Positions 7,331 through 16,796 are shown, counted from the stretch's first letter. The stretch: 64,000 bases of DNA from Lacipirellula parvula (GCF_009177095.1 NZ_AP021861.1:1-64000), one strand, 5' to 3'. The notes: generated by a model not told the origin, from the letters alone. Made by a program: numbers and translations.

Positions 7331-10300
7331 CTAACTGACCTCTGCTCGCGGTTCGTCCGCCCGGCGGCCGAGGTTGCCGTAGCGGTGGTAGACGTGCGAC
7401 AGGCTTTGTTCCTGTTGGTACCAGAGCAATTCCACGCGGCCGTGGGCGAGGACGGGGGCGTCGGCGATGTAAACGTAGGCCTCGGTCGCGGCGATGCGGA
7501 TGGCGTCGGGGACGCGCGAGCGGTCGGCGTAGCGGAGCCGCCCGACCCCGCCGGCTTGGATCGCAGCGACGAGTTGCTCGTCGCTCTCCGTGATGAACTC
7601 AATGGCGCCGGCCCAGTTGTCGGTCGCCCCGTCGAGTAGTGCGACCGCTTGTCGCAGCGACTCGGGCAGCGCCGGCGACGAGCTGACGACGACGCGGCAA
7701 CCGGCGGCGCGGGCGGCCGCGGCGCGTGCGAAGACGTCCCATGGCGCATCGCCGTCGGCGACGCGCAACCGTACGTTCGCCACGGCGCGATAGCGCCGCA
7801 GGTTATCTTCACCGACGAGCAGGAAATGATCGTGGGCCGGTTCGAACTCGTCGAGCGTCCAGGCGAGGTAGCTGTCGATCGCGTGGTCGAGGCGGGCCAG
7901 ATCGGCGGCGGTGAGGAGGAGGCGAGCCGACTGGCCGAGCGCGGCGAGCGTGTGGCGGAGCGAGTGGAGGTGCGTTTGGCGTTCCGCGACCGATTCGTGG
8001 GGGAGGATGAGGGAGTCGGGGGGGAAGACGATGTCGAGCTCTTCGGCGCGTGAGGATTGGGCCGCGGGGACCGGGGGGATGAACCCCCCGGCTCGCTGTT
8101 GGTTTGCCGGTGACTCCTTATCTTCAAACGCCATGAGCGGGGCGACGTAGTTCGGGCCGCCGGCTTTGATGCCGGGGCCGAAGGCGCTTTTGCCCAGGCC
8201 GCCGAATGGTTGCCGCAGGACGATGGCGCCGGTCGTCGGGCGATTGATATAGAGGTTGCCCGCGCGGATCCCTTCCTGCCAAATGCGATGCTCGCGATCG
8301 TCGAGGCTTTCAAGACCCGAGGTGAGGCCGTAGCCAGTGGCGTTCACGAGGTCGATCGCCGCGTGCAGGTTCTTCGCGCTCATCACGCCGAGGAGCGGGC
8401 CGAAGAATTCCGTGAGGTGAGTGATGCTGCCAGGCTGAACGCCCCACTTCACGCCTGGGCTCACCAGCGAGGCGTTGCCATCGACGTGCAGCCGCGGCAT
8501 CACGGCCCACGATTCGCCCCCTTCGAGTTCCTTCAATGCGCGTTCGAGGTCGCCGCTCGGCGGGCGGATGAGGGGGCCCATTTTTGAATGGAGTTCCCAG
8601 GCGGAGCCGACGCGGAGGCTTTCGACGGCGTCGCACAGCGTCGCGCGGAACTTGGCGTCTTCGTACACTTCCTCTTCGAGAATCAACAGCGACGTTGCCG
8701 AGCACTTTTGTCCGCTGTGGCTGAACGCTGAGTGGAGGACGTTCTTGATCGCGAGGTCGCGATCGGAGAGCGCGGTGACGATTGTGGCGTTCTTGCCGCC
8801 GGTTTCGGCCAGCAGGTTGATCGACGGCTTGCGGTGCAGCATGTCGAGCGCCGTCTCGGTACCGCCGGTGAGGATCACGGCATCGACGGCGTGATGGCTG
8901 ATGAGTTGTTGGCCGACGGTGGCGCCGCTGCAGGGGACGAACTGCAGCGCGGTGCGCGGCACGCCGGCGGCCCAGAAGCATTCGCAGAGGGCGTGGGCGA
9001 TGAGGACCGTGTCGGAGGCGGGCTTGAGGATGACCGTGTTCCCCGCCGCGAGGGCGGCCGCGACGCCGCCGCACGGGATGGCGAGCGGGAAGTTCCACGG
9101 CGAGACGACTATAACCACCCCTCTGCCGCGCGCGGCGAGTCCCGGCAGCTCGTAGAAGTCTTGCGCGGTCTCGGCGTAGAAGCAGCAGAAGTCGATTGCT
9201 TCGGAGATTTCGGGATCACTCTCGGTGAGGAGCTTGCCCCCTTCGGCGAGCATGGCGCCCATGAGATCGCCGCGGCGGCGGGCGAGTTCGTCGGCAACGC
9301 GGTGGAGCGTGGCGGTGCGCTCGCGCGGCGGCAGGCGGCGCCAGCCGTCGGGGTCGGCGGCGGCGCACTGCACGGCGTGGGCGGCGTCGTTCGCGGTTGC
9401 TTGGCGGTACTTCGCAACGACTGTCTTGGGACGTGACGGGTCGGTTGAGGGGCGGACTTCACGGTCGTCGAAGAGTTGTTCGCCAGCGATCACCAGCGGG
9501 ACTTGCGTGGCGTTGTCGCCGTGGCGGGGTTGCCAGCGGGCGAGGATGTCGGCGCCCCAGTCGCTGTTGGCGGGTAGCGACCAGTCGGTGTCGGGGGCGT
9601 TGGTGAAGTCGGTGGCGGGGTGCGTGGGGGAGATGAGTGGAGCGGGGGGCGGGGGGACCGCGGGGATGAACCCCGCGGCTCGCGAGTCGTTGGTTGTTGA
9701 TTCTTGGGTTCGATCTTGAACTCGGCGCGGTTCGTCAGTGAGCGTCTGCATCGCATCGAAGCTGGCGACGAAGTTTTGCTCCAGGCGGTTCCAAGTGGCT
9801 CCGCCGACTTCGAGGTTGAAGGCATAGCGCAAGAAGTTGTCGGGGCCGGTGTTTTCGTCGAGGCGGCGGACGAGGTAGCCGATCGCGTTGATGAAATCTT
9901 CTTGCCGGCAGGCGGGGGCGTAGAGGAGCAGGTTCTCGGCGAGTTCGAACAGCGCGCGGCGTTGGTGGTTCGCCATCCCTTCGAGCATCTCGAACTGGAC
10001 GTGATCGAGTTGCCCCGACTGCGCGGCAAGCACCAGGCCGTAAGCGATCGAGAAGAGATTGTGCGAAGCGACGCCGAGCCGGACCGCGGCGAGGTTCTCC
10101 GGCTGCATGCCATACTGCAGCATGCGGTGGTAGTTGGCGTCGGTGTGAAGCTTGTCGCTAAACGTCGCGAGCGGCCAGCCGCGGAGGCTCGCTTCGACGC
10201 GTTCCATTTCCATGTTGGCGCCTTTCACGACGCGGATCGTCGCGGGGGCGCCCCCCTGCTCTACTCGGCGGCGGGCCCACTCGGTGATGCGGCGCTGCGT

Positions 10301-11188
10301 GGCGAACGAATCGGGAATGTACGCCTGCAGCGCGATGCCGGCGTGGAGCTGTTCGAATCCAGGCCGATCGAGCGTTCGCATGAAGACTTTGGAGGTGATC
10401 TCCTTATCGCGGTACTCTTCCATGTCGAGGTAGACGAACTTCGACACGAGTTGGCCGTCGTGACGGCGGAACTTGTTCTTCGCGGCGGCGCGGTAGAGGA
10501 GTTCGAGCCGATCGCACAGCACCTCGATCGTATGCTCGCGGGCGAGGCCGGAGATTTGCGAATAGATTGTCGAGATCTTCACCGACATCACTTCGATGAA
10601 CGGCTCCTGCAGCGCCTGGAGGTACGACTTGAGGCGAGCCTGGGCGTCTTCCTCCCCCAGCAGCGATTCGCCGAGGTAGTTAACGTTCATCCGCAGCCCT
10701 TCGTGGCGGCGGTCTTCGAGATGTTGCCGCAGCAGGTCTTCCTCGGCCGGCAGCACGACGTTGGCCGTCTCTTGCTGCATCTTTTCCTTCACGAGCGGCA
10801 TCGCGACGCCGGGGAGGTAGGCGCCGAACGATTGGAAGCCTTTCAGCAGCGTGCGGTCGAGCGGGCCGAAGAATCGCGGCACGCCCTGGACGTCGAGGAT
10901 GTGAATCAGCTGGTCGGCGGCGCGGGGCGAGAGCTGGGCGCGGAACGCCTGGTCGGTGATCTCGACCATCGTCGCCTTGTCGGCGGGCGATTGAATCATG
11001 CGGTCGAGTTCGGCCTGTTGACGCCGCTCGGCCGAGGTTTGCATCTCGCGGGCGGTTCCCTGCAGCTTGCGCGCGATGAGGAGGGCGCGTTCGACGTCGC
11101 TGGCGGGCGACCCCGCGGCGACGGCGGGCGTTTCGGCCAGGAGTTTTGCAAGGCGGTGGGTGAGATTGTCGTTCGCTGCCGGCGCCAC
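7331..11188 (-). CDS. putA: bifunctional proline dehydrogenase / L-glutamate-gamma-semialdehyde dehydrogenase PutA
   Basis: Oxidises proline to glutamate in two steps. The 1285-residue protein has an FAD-dependent PRODH barrel (about 130-480, with IRVVKGANMEME and FSDKLHTDANYHRML) and an NAD-dependent aldehyde dehydrogenase domain (about 590-1020). The latter has SPWNFPLAIP, the catalytic Glu in ETGGKN (about 795) and the nucleophile in SGQKCSATS (Cys about 829). A C-terminal domain of about 240 residues follows; no N-terminal ribbon-helix-helix is present, so it is not a trifunctional repressor. Two short low-complexity stretches, RAAGFIPAV (about 503) and RAGGFIPPV (about 1035), are translations of the dispersed palindrome found elsewhere in the window. 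Both lie at domain borders where an insertion would be tolerated. Monocistronic by position. Confidence 0.96.
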   Translation of the reverse strand: MAPAANDNLTHRLAKLLAETPAVAAGSPASDVERALLIARKLQGTAREMQTSAERRQQAELDRMIQSPADKATMVEITDQAFRAQLSPRAADQLIHILDVQGVPRFFGPLDRTLLKGFQSFGAYLPGVAMPLVKEKMQQETANVVLPAEEDLLRQHLEDRRHEGLRMNVNYLGESLLGEEDAQARLKSYLQALQEPFIEVMSVKISTIYSQISGLAREHTIEVLCDRLELLYRAAAKNKFRRHDGQLVSKFVYLDMEEYRDKEITSKVFMRTLDRPGFEQLHAGIALQAYIPDSFATQRRITEWARRRVEQGGAPATIRVVKGANMEMERVEASLRGWPLATFSDKLHTDANYHRMLQYGMQPENLAAVRLGVASHNLFSIAYGLVLAAQSGQLDHVQFEMLEGMANHQRRALFELAENLLLYAPACRQEDFINAIGYLVRRLDENTGPDNFLRYAFNLEVGGATWNRLEQNFVASFDAMQTLTDEPRRVQDRTQESTTNDSRAAGFIPAVPPPPAPLISPTHPATDFTNAPDTDWSLPANSDWGADILARWQPRHGDNATQVPLVIAGEQLFDDREVRPSTDPSRPKTVVAKYRQATANDAAHAVQCAAADPDGWRRLPPRERTATLHRVADELARRRGDLMGAMLAEGGKLLTESDPEISEAIDFCCFYAETAQDFYELPGLAARGRGVVIVVSPWNFPLAIPCGGVAAALAAGNTVILKPASDTVLIAHALCECFWAAGVPRTALQFVPCSGATVGQQLISHHAVDAVILTGGTETALDMLHRKPSINLLAETGGKNATIVTALSDRDLAIKNVLHSAFSHSGQKCSATSLLILEEEVYEDAKFRATLCDAVESLRVGSAWELHSKMGPLIRPPSGDLERALKELEGGESWAVMPRLHVDGNASLVSPGVKWGVQPGSITHLTEFFGPLLGVMSAKNLHAAIDLVNATGYGLTSGLESLDDREHRIWQEGIRAGNLYINRPTTGAIVLRQPFGGLGKSAFGPGIKAGGPNYVAPLMAFEDKESPANQQRAGGFIPPVPAAQSSRAEELDIVFPPDSLILPHESVAERQTHLHSLRHTLAALGQSARLLLTAADLARLDHAIDSYLAWTLDEFEPAHDHFLLVGEDNLRRYRAVANVRLRVADGDAPWDVFARAAAARAAGCRVVVSSSPALPESLRQAVALLDGATDNWAGAIEFITESDEQLVAAIQAGGVGRLRYADRSRVPDAIRIAATEAYVYIADAPVLAHGRVELLWYQQEQSLSHVYHRYGNLGRRADEPRAEVS
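8069..8097 (-). repeat. palindrome inside putA, GGCTCGCT family
   Basis: GACCGGGGGGATGAACCCCC then CGGCTCGCT; read in frame in putA as RAGGFIPPV (about residue 1035). Same family as 9657-9684, 15796-15823, 16803-16830, 26560-26587, 29599-29627, 30639-30668 and 37956-37984. Confidence 0.85.
9657..9684 (-). repeat. palindrome inside putA, GGCTCGCT family
   Basis: ACCGCGGGGATGAACCCCGC then GGCTCGCG; read in frame as RAAGFIPAV (about residue 503) between the proline dehydrogenase and aldehyde dehydrogenase domains. Confidence 0.85.
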
Positions 11189-11312
11189 GGTGTTGCTCCT
11201 TCACGGCGGGTGGGATTGCCGTAAGGAATTGTAGAGGCGCGGGCGGCGAATCATAGCGGAGCACGGTGCGCAATGGCGGGGTGAATTTGGCGCGCCGAAC
11301 CTGGCCAGTTTG

Positions 11313-11834
11313 CTAGCCGACCGGAGATTGTTCGGTGAGATACGCCAGGATGCCGCGGATGGAGATCACGCCGACGAGGCGGGAGTTGTCGTCGATGATT
11401 GGCACGTGGCGGAAGCCGCCGACGTTCATGCGATGGAGGGCGAACGCGATTTTGTCGCGGGCGCGGAGCGTCGTCGGGTTGCTGGTCATCACCGAAGAGA
11501 CTGGCTTGTGGCGGAGGCGGTCGACGTCCACGTTAAGCCGCAGCAGTGCGTCGCGTTCGGTGAAGATGCCGAGGAGGCGTTGCTGGTCGTCGACGATCGC
11601 GGCGCAGCCGACGCGCTCGGCGATCATGCGGCGGAGGACTTCGCCAATCGGCGATTCGGGCGGGAAGCAGACGGGCGGGCGGGGTTTGAGGATCTCGATG
11701 CGGTCGTGGAGCAATGCCCGCTCGACTGGCGTCGTCGCTTGGGGGAGCGACAGCTCCGTGAGGGGAGCTTGGCACTGCTCGCAGGCGTCGGCGCCTTCGA
11801 GGTTTTCACAGCCGCAGGCGGGGCAGATGAGCAT
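11313..11834 (-). CDS. CBS-domain pair protein with N-terminal zinc ribbon
   Basis: A 173-residue cytoplasmic regulator-like protein. The ATG at 11834 puts a four-cysteine zinc ribbon (CPACGCENLEGADACEQC, Cys 4, 7, 18 and 21) at the N-terminus, followed by two CBS motifs: PPESPIGEVLRRMIAERVGC...GIFTERDALLRL and SVMTSNPTTLRARDKIAFAL...FRHVPIIDD..RLVGVISIRGIL. CBS pairs usually bind adenine nucleotides and tune a partner. It lies 140 bases beyond korB on the same strand, and a second CBS-pair protein precedes korA, so regulation of the oxidoreductase is a reasonable inference. A longer in-frame start (11942) runs through a repetitive segment and was rejected. Confidence 0.86.
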   Translation of the reverse strand: MLICPACGCENLEGADACEQCQAPLTELSLPQATTPVERALLHDRIEILKPRPPVCFPPESPIGEVLRRMIAERVGCAAIVDDQQRLLGIFTERDALLRLNVDVDRLRHKPVSSVMTSNPTTLRARDKIAFALHRMNVGGFRHVPIIDDNSRLVGVISIRGILAYLTEQSPVG

Positions 11835-11837
11835 GGG

Positions 11838-11985
11838 GAGTTGCGGGGTTCGAGTTTCGAGTTGCGAGCGAGGAGTTGCGCGACGGGAAGCGCAGTTCGC
11901 GAACCGCGCGCAGCATGATGCAAGTTGCAGGCTTCCCTGCATTTAACTCGCAACTCGCTACTCGCGGCTCGTAACTACTCCACCG
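11838..11985. repeat. low-complexity inverted repeat of GAGTTGCGAG words
   Basis: Left part rich in GAGTTGCG/CGAGTTTCGAGTTGCGAG words, right part rich in the complements (CTCGCAACTCGCTACTCGCG). It lies between korB and the zinc-ribbon CBS gene. Confidence 0.65.
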
Positions 11986-13000
11986 TCCAAGTGTCGCCCG
12001 AGTTGAACAGCGCTTCCAAGTCTCCCTGTCCTCGTTTCTGCGTCGCTTCTTCAATCTGGCCGTTGATGAGGGCGTCGTACCGCGGCGCGTCGACGCAGCG
12101 GAAGACGCCGATGGGTTCCGGGAAGCCGTCTTCGTACCGCATCCGACTGAGGAGGTACGCGAGGCTTGGCTCGGGGCTGCGCTCGTCGTGGAACAGCAGA
12201 TCGTCTTCGGTGATTCCTTTGCCGAGTTCGACCACCTCGGGGTTCATGCCGTTGAGGCGGATCCCCTTCTCGCGGAGTTTGCCGAACAGCAGCGGCTTGC
12301 CATGTTGCAGTTCGAGCGTCGTGTCGAGCTTCGTGTCGCGGTCCTTCGCGTAGTCCCAGGCGCCGTCGTTGAAGACGTTGCAGTTTTGGTAGACCTCGAC
12401 GAATGAGGCGCCGGGATGTTCGGCGGCCCGTTTAAGCGTTTCGCCGAGGTGGTTGATGTTCGTGTCGATCGAGCGGGCGACGAAGGTCGCTTCGCAGCCG
12501 ATGGCGATTGAGAGCGGGTGGAGTGGATTGTCGATCGCCCCCATCGGCGTGCTTTTGGTCTTCTGGCCTAGCGGCGACGTGGGGGAATACTGCCCCTTGG
12601 TGAGGCCGTAGATGCGGTTGTTGAACAGGACGATGTTGATGTCGAGGTTGCGGCGGATGGCGTGCATGAGATGGTTGCCGCCGATCGAGAGACCGTCGCC
12701 GTCGCCGGTGATGACCCACACCTGCAGGTCGGGGCGGACGCATTTCAGGCCGGTCGCCACTGCCGGCGCGCGGCCATGGATCGAGTGAACGCCGTAGGTG
12801 TTCATGTAGTACGGAAAGCGGCTGCTGCAGCCGATGCCGCTGATGAAGACGGTTTTCTCGCGCGGCACGCCGAGCGTCGGCAGCACCTTCTTCATCTGGG
12901 CGAGAATCGAATAGTCGCCGCAACCGGGACACCAGCGGACGTCTTGGTCGCTGGCGAAGTCGGTGGGTTTGAGGACTGGGAGGGGTGTTTCGATGCTCAT
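11975..13000 (-). CDS. korB: 2-oxoacid:ferredoxin oxidoreductase, beta subunit
   Basis: Thiamine-diphosphate subunit of a two-subunit 2-oxoacid (probably 2-oxoglutarate) ferredoxin oxidoreductase, which decarboxylates a 2-oxoacid to acyl-CoA and reduces ferredoxin through an Fe-S cluster. Visible motifs are WCPGCGDY (Cys 24 and 27, cluster ligands), GIGCSSRFPYYMNTYGVH, the TPP/Mg motif GDGD (99-102), and NNRIYGLTKGQYSPTS (127-142), all typical of KorB. The length of 341 is normal. It follows korA by 117 bases on the same strand; the gap is filled by an inverted repeat. The subunit layout (gamma-alpha fusion plus beta, no separate ferredoxin subunit) matches the KorAB type. Confidence 0.95.
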   Translation of the reverse strand: MSIETPLPVLKPTDFASDQDVRWCPGCGDYSILAQMKKVLPTLGVPREKTVFISGIGCSSRFPYYMNTYGVHSIHGRAPAVATGLKCVRPDLQVWVITGDGDGLSIGGNHLMHAIRRNLDINIVLFNNRIYGLTKGQYSPTSPLGQKTKSTPMGAIDNPLHPLSIAIGCEATFVARSIDTNINHLGETLKRAAEHPGASFVEVYQNCNVFNDGAWDYAKDRDTKLDTTLELQHGKPLLFGKLREKGIRLNGMNPEVVELGKGITEDDLLFHDERSPEPSLAYLLSRMRYEDGFPEPIGVFRCVDAPRYDALINGQIEEATQKRGQGDLEALFNSGDTWTVE

Positions 13001-13025
13001 CTTATTGGTGCTTCATAAGAAGATG

Positions 13026-13092
13026 TCTCACGCAAAGGCGCAAAGGAAATGCGGGGGATTTCTTCTTTGCGTCTTCGCGCCTTTGCGTGAGA
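13026..13092. repeat. inverted repeat between korA and korB
   Basis: TCTCACGCAAAGGCGC (13026-13041) and its reverse complement GCGCCTTTGCGTGAGA (13077-13092), loop about 35 bases. A dispersed repeat of this kind rather than a terminator, since there is no T-run. Confidence 0.8.
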
Positions 13093-13117
13093 TTTTTCTT
13101 CTGCGTGATTGAATGAT

Positions 13118-14971
13118 TTAAGTGCTCAGTAAGTGTTCGATCTTCTCCACCAACTCGCCGACACTGAAGGGTTTGCCTTGCACTTTGTTGTGCCCGATCG
13201 CGTCAACGAGGTACGTGGCCCGTAGCAGCATGCGGAGTTGGCCGAGGTTGAGTTCTGGGACGAGGATTTGTTTGTAGTTGCCCAGGATCTCGCCGAGGTT
13301 TTTGGGGAGCGGGTTGAGGTAGCGGAGGTGGCAGTGGGCGACGCTGCCGCCGTGGTGTTGCACTTTGTGAACCGCCGTGGCGCAGGCGCCGTAGGTGCCG
13401 CCCCAGCTGACGACGAGCAGGTCGCCGCTGGCGGGGCCGTCGACGGTTTGCATCGGGATGTCGTCGGCGACGAGCGCGACTTTCCGGGCGCGGGTGTCGA
13501 CCATGTGCTGGTGGTTGAGCGGGTCGTAGCTCACGTTGCCGGTGACGTCTTGCTTCTCGAGCCCGCCGATGCGGTGCATGAGGCCGGGCGTGCCGGGGAC
13601 GGCCCAGGGGCGGGCGAGGCGTTCGTTGCGCAGGTAGGGAAGGAACGCGTCGCCGTTGTCGGTCGGTGCCGGGTGAGTGATCTCGGTCGGCCGGAGTTCG
13701 CTGAGCTGCGGGATCCGCCACGGCTCCGAGCCGTTCGCGATGTAGCCGTCGGTGAGCAAGATGACAGGCGTCATGAATCGCGCGGCGATCCGCCACGCTT
13801 CTTGGGCAGCGTGGAAGCAATCGGCCGGGCCGCTGGCGGCAATCACGGGGAGGGGGCACTCGCCGTTGCGGCCATAGAGGGCCTGCATGAGGTCGGCTTG
13901 CTCGGTTTTTGTTGGGAGGCCCGTCGATGGGCCGCCGCGCTGGACGCTGATGATTAAGAGGGGCAACTCGGTCATCACGGCGAGGCCCATCCCTTCGGCC
14001 TTCAGAGCGATGCCAGGGCCGCTCGAAGCAGTGACGGCCATTTCGCCGGCGAACGAGGCGCCGATGGCGCTGGTGATCGCCGCGATCTCATCCTCAGCCT
14101 GGAACGTGAGGACGTCGAAGTTCTTGTGATTGGCGAGCTCGTGGAGGATGTCGCTCGCCGGGGTGATCGGATAAGCGCCGAGGAAGAGCCGTTTGCCCGA
14201 CAGCTTCGCCGCGGCGAGCAGGCCGTAGGCGAGGGCCGTGTTCCCCATGATGTTGCGGTACTTGCCGGGCGGCAGCTTCGCGGCGGCGACGTGGTACTGC
14301 GTATTGATCGCTTCGACCGTCTCGCCGTAGTGGTAGCCGGCGCGGAGACTGGCGGTGTTCGCTTCGGCGACTTCGGGCCGCTTGCCGAACTTTTGCGCGA
14401 TGAAGCGAAGCGTCGGTTCGAGCGAGCGATCGTAGAGCCAGAAGACGAGCCCCATCGCGAAGAAGTTGCGACAGAGGTCGGCTTCCTTCTGGGTGAGGCC
14501 GAAGCCTTCAACGGCGAGACGGTTGAGCTTGGTCATCTCGACCGGGTGCATGCTGTAGTGGCTGAGGCTGCCGTCTTCGAGCGGGTTCGATTTGTAGCCG
14601 GCTTGTTCGAGCCCTTTCTTATCGAACGAATCTTTGTTGATGATCAGCACGCCGCCGTCGCGGAGGTCTTCGAGATTCGTGACGAGCGCCGCCGGGTTCA
14701 TCGCCACGAGGGCGTCGACCGTGTCGCCGGGAGTGTAGATGTCGTTGCTGGAGAAGTGGACTTGGAAGCCAGAGACGCCGGCCTTCGTGCCGCGGGGAGC
14801 GCGGATCTCGGCGGGGAAGTCGGGGAACGTGGCGACGTCGTTGCCGGCCAGCGCCGAGGTGTTGGTGAACTGCGTTCCGGCGAGCTGCATGCCGTCGCCC
14901 GAGTCGCCGCAGAAGCGGACGGTGGCGTCATCGAGCGGGGCGATGGGTTTGTGAGGGGCGAGGGTGTCCAT
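13118..14971 (-). CDS. korA: 2-oxoacid:acceptor oxidoreductase, fused gamma-alpha subunit
   Basis: Partner of KorB. The 617-residue protein joins an N-terminal gamma domain (about 15-200, with [17 protein letters not shown] and [20 protein letters not shown]) to the alpha domain (from about 235, with [33 protein letters not shown] and [17 protein letters not shown]). The PITPAS motif and the [18 protein letters not shown] segment are typical of the 2-oxoglutarate/2-oxoacid enzymes. The reaction gives low-potential reduced ferredoxin; in aerobes this type can replace or supplement 2-oxoglutarate dehydrogenase. Second gene of the minus-strand run CBS, korA, korB, CBS. Substrate preference (2-oxoglutarate or pyruvate) cannot be read with certainty. 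Confidence 0.95.
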   Translation of the reverse strand: MDTLAPHKPIAPLDDATVRFCGDSGDGMQLAGTQFTNTSALAGNDVATFPDFPAEIRAPRGTKAGVSGFQVHFSSNDIYTPGDTVDALVAMNPAALVTNLEDLRDGGVLIINKDSFDKKGLEQAGYKSNPLEDGSLSHYSMHPVEMTKLNRLAVEGFGLTQKEADLCRNFFAMGLVFWLYDRSLEPTLRFIAQKFGKRPEVAEANTASLRAGYHYGETVEAINTQYHVAAAKLPPGKYRNIMGNTALAYGLLAAAKLSGKRLFLGAYPITPASDILHELANHKNFDVLTFQAEDEIAAITSAIGASFAGEMAVTASSGPGIALKAEGMGLAVMTELPLLIISVQRGGPSTGLPTKTEQADLMQALYGRNGECPLPVIAASGPADCFHAAQEAWRIAARFMTPVILLTDGYIANGSEPWRIPQLSELRPTEITHPAPTDNGDAFLPYLRNERLARPWAVPGTPGLMHRIGGLEKQDVTGNVSYDPLNHQHMVDTRARKVALVADDIPMQTVDGPASGDLLVVSWGGTYGACATAVHKVQHHGGSVAHCHLRYLNPLPKNLGEILGNYKQILVPELNLGQLRMLLRATYLVDAIGHNKVQGKPFSVGELVEKIEHLLST

Positions 14972-15050
14972 GGTGCGTTCGTTTGAAGACTGGACAAGAT
15001 CACAGGATGAGGTGATTGGCTCGTGCTACCGTCGGACTGGTACGTCTGAC

Positions 15051-15524
15051 CTACGCTCCTTCGCGTTGCTCGTAATGCTTCCCTGGTTCGGGGGGGAGCG
15101 TGTAGATCGTTTGGGGGAAGTGTTCGACGAGGTACTGCACGATGCCGCCGACGGCGACGACGCCTTGTGGCGTGCCTTGCTCGTCGACGATCGGCAAGTG
15201 GCGGAAGCCGCGCTGGGCCATCAGTTGAATGCCGGCTTCAACGCTTGCGGTTGCGGGAAGCGTCGCGGGAGTGCGCGTCATTGCGAGGCGGATGTTGACG
15301 CCGGTTTCGCCGCCGGCGGCCATCCAGCGGAGGGCGTCGCGTTCGGTGAAAATTCCTTCGAGCTGGCAGCCGTCGGCGTCGTCGCCGCAGATGAGGACGC
15401 AGCTTCCCCGTTGGGCCCGCATGAGTTCCAGGACCTCGCCCACCGTCGCGTCGGTCGACACGGGGAGCGATTCGTCTGGATAGGCCTGCGTGATGAGATC
15501 GGTGCTGAGGCTGAGATAACTCAC
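15051..15524 (-). CDS. CBS-domain pair protein
   Basis: A 157-residue cytoplasmic protein made almost only of two CBS motifs: DATVGEVLELMRAQRGSCVL...EGIFTERDALRWM and RTPATLPATASVEAGIQLMAQRGFRHLPIVDE..PQGVVAVGGIVQYLVEH. It lacks the zinc ribbon of the other CBS protein at 11313-11834, but the two share the order and the GIFTERDAL and GFRHLP/GFRHVP blocks. First gene of the korAB neighbourhood, 80 bases before korA on the same strand. A nucleotide-sensing role acting on KorAB is inferred from position only; CBS pairs elsewhere bind AMP, ATP or S-adenosylmethionine. Confidence 0.87.
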   Translation of the reverse strand: MSYLSLSTDLITQAYPDESLPVSTDATVGEVLELMRAQRGSCVLICGDDADGCQLEGIFTERDALRWMAAGGETGVNIRLAMTRTPATLPATASVEAGIQLMAQRGFRHLPIVDEQGTPQGVVAVGGIVQYLVEHFPQTIYTLPPEPGKHYEQREGA

Positions 15525-15836
15525 TGCCTAGCCGAGTGCCGTCGGTCGGAATAACCTCCGCAGCGGGCGCCGCACACCTGCTGTGGTTCGCGAGGCGAGA
15601 GCCGTCTCGAGAAACCTGCCGTCGTCTATCTGCTGTTAATCTAACACCGCGCCGGCGCCGATTGAACTGGAAAATGAGGGCTAATTTTTGTGAGATCGCG
15701 CGTCGGTTTTACGTTGCGTTGGCGACGCTTGGCGTTCGGTGGGAGCGCGATGGGCGGTTGCTTACGGGAATGTCAGGATGATGAGCGCCGCCAAGACCGC
15801 GGGGATGAACCCCGCGGCTCGCTATGGGGATGACGG
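15525..15836. other. intergenic region upstream of the CBS-korAB run
   Basis: About 310 bases with no supported gene. It should carry the leftward promoter of the CBS-korAB run near its left end and holds one palindrome (15796-15823) near the end of the next leftward gene. Nothing else recognised. Confidence 0.5.
15796..15823. repeat. palindrome, GGCTCGCT family
   Basis: ACCGCGGGGATGAACCCCGC then GGCTCGCT, beyond the stop of the hypothetical gene ending at 15837. Confidence 0.85.
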
Positions 15837-16796
15837 CTACTCGTTGCGGTTGGGGGCGTCGAAGTCGGTCGGTTTGTAGAAGCGGTTGAGGTCGATGCCG
15901 CCGCGTTGTTCTTCTTCGACGAGTTTTAAACGCGATTCGAGTTGCTCGACCCGTCGGGCGAGGACAGGCAGCAAACGCTCTTCGGGGTTCTCGGCTTCGG
16001 GCCGCGGCGCTTCGGGGTAGCCGAGTTGACGATGGAGTGCGCCGAAGAGCAGCAGCGGGTCTTTCTTGCGGTTCGCCCAGGCGATGCGGCCTTCCTGTCG
16101 GCCGAAGAGGGGCGGGAAGCCTGCGGCAGTGGCCTCGGCGATTAGCTCCGCGGCGAGCGACGGGTTGCCTTGCTCGGCGGCTTTGCGTTCGTGATAGAAC
16201 TCGCTCCGCACGAACAGCAGGTCGGCCGTGTCGACGATGCCGATCTGGCGGCGGACGGTGAAGATCCAATTCCGCCAGTTTTCGTCGAATGCGGGATCCT
16301 TGGCGATCGCATCGAGGCCGCTGTCGTAGCCCATGCGGTTGCGGCAGAGGACTTCGAGCTGATAGAGGAACAGTCCCTGACGCGAGGCGCCCTCGGCGCG
16401 GTACGCGGCTTCGCGGCGCAAGATTTCGAGCGCGACGCGGATGTCGAACCGCTGCCGATCGTTCTCCGCCTCAGCCATGACGAACGACTGAAACGGCGTG
16501 AAGTAATGCGGCAGCCGTTCCATCGCCGTGGCGAACGCGCCGAGGTGGCGAAGTTCGGCGAGCATGAAGTCGACCGCCATCGGCAGTTTGGTCGTGGCGA
16601 GGATCTCTTCGCGGACGCTTTCGAGAATCTCTTGCGCGGGCATGTTCTCGCGCATGCGGGCGGCGAGGACTTCGAAGAGGTGGGCTTGTTCGACGTATTC
16701 TTCGCGCGGCAGCGGCGAGACGTCGTCGTGCGACGCGTCGTTAAGCGAGCCGGGGCGTCTCGCCCCCGGCGTGTTCGCGTTTGGGTGTCTGGTCAA
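15837..16796 (-). CDS. conserved hypothetical protein, helical
   Basis: A protein of about 319 residues with no family I recognise. The central part (about 30-200) looks all-helical, with many charged heptads (EEYVEQAHLFEVLAARMREN, FDIRVALEILRREAAYRAEG). The C-terminal third has GRIAWANRKKDPLLLFGALH and a coiled coil (RRVEQLESRLKLVEEE), ending FYKPTDFDAPNRNE. No signal peptide or membrane segment. The start is uncertain: the only in-frame start is the TTG at 16796, and residues 9-18 (TPGARRPGSL) are a translation of a palindrome of the RAYT-flanking family, with a second palindrome just before the start. The insertion may have replaced the original 5' end. Confidence 0.68.
   Translation of the reverse strand: MTRHPNANTPGARRPGSLNDASHDDVSPLPREEYVEQAHLFEVLAARMRENMPAQEILESVREEILATTKLPMAVDFMLAELRHLGAFATAMERLPHYFTPFQSFVMAEAENDRQRFDIRVALEILRREAAYRAEGASRQGLFLYQLEVLCRNRMGYDSGLDAIAKDPAFDENWRNWIFTVRRQIGIVDTADLLFVRSEFYHERKAAEQGNPSLAAELIAEATAAGFPPLFGRQEGRIAWANRKKDPLLLFGALHRQLGYPEAPRPEAENPEERLLPVLARRVEQLESRLKLVEEEQRGGIDLNRFYKPTDFDAPNRNE

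Noticed and set aside
13026-13092. Rho-independent terminator between korA and korB
   Set aside because: No T-run follows the stem on either strand and the loop is long; it looks like a dispersed inverted repeat.
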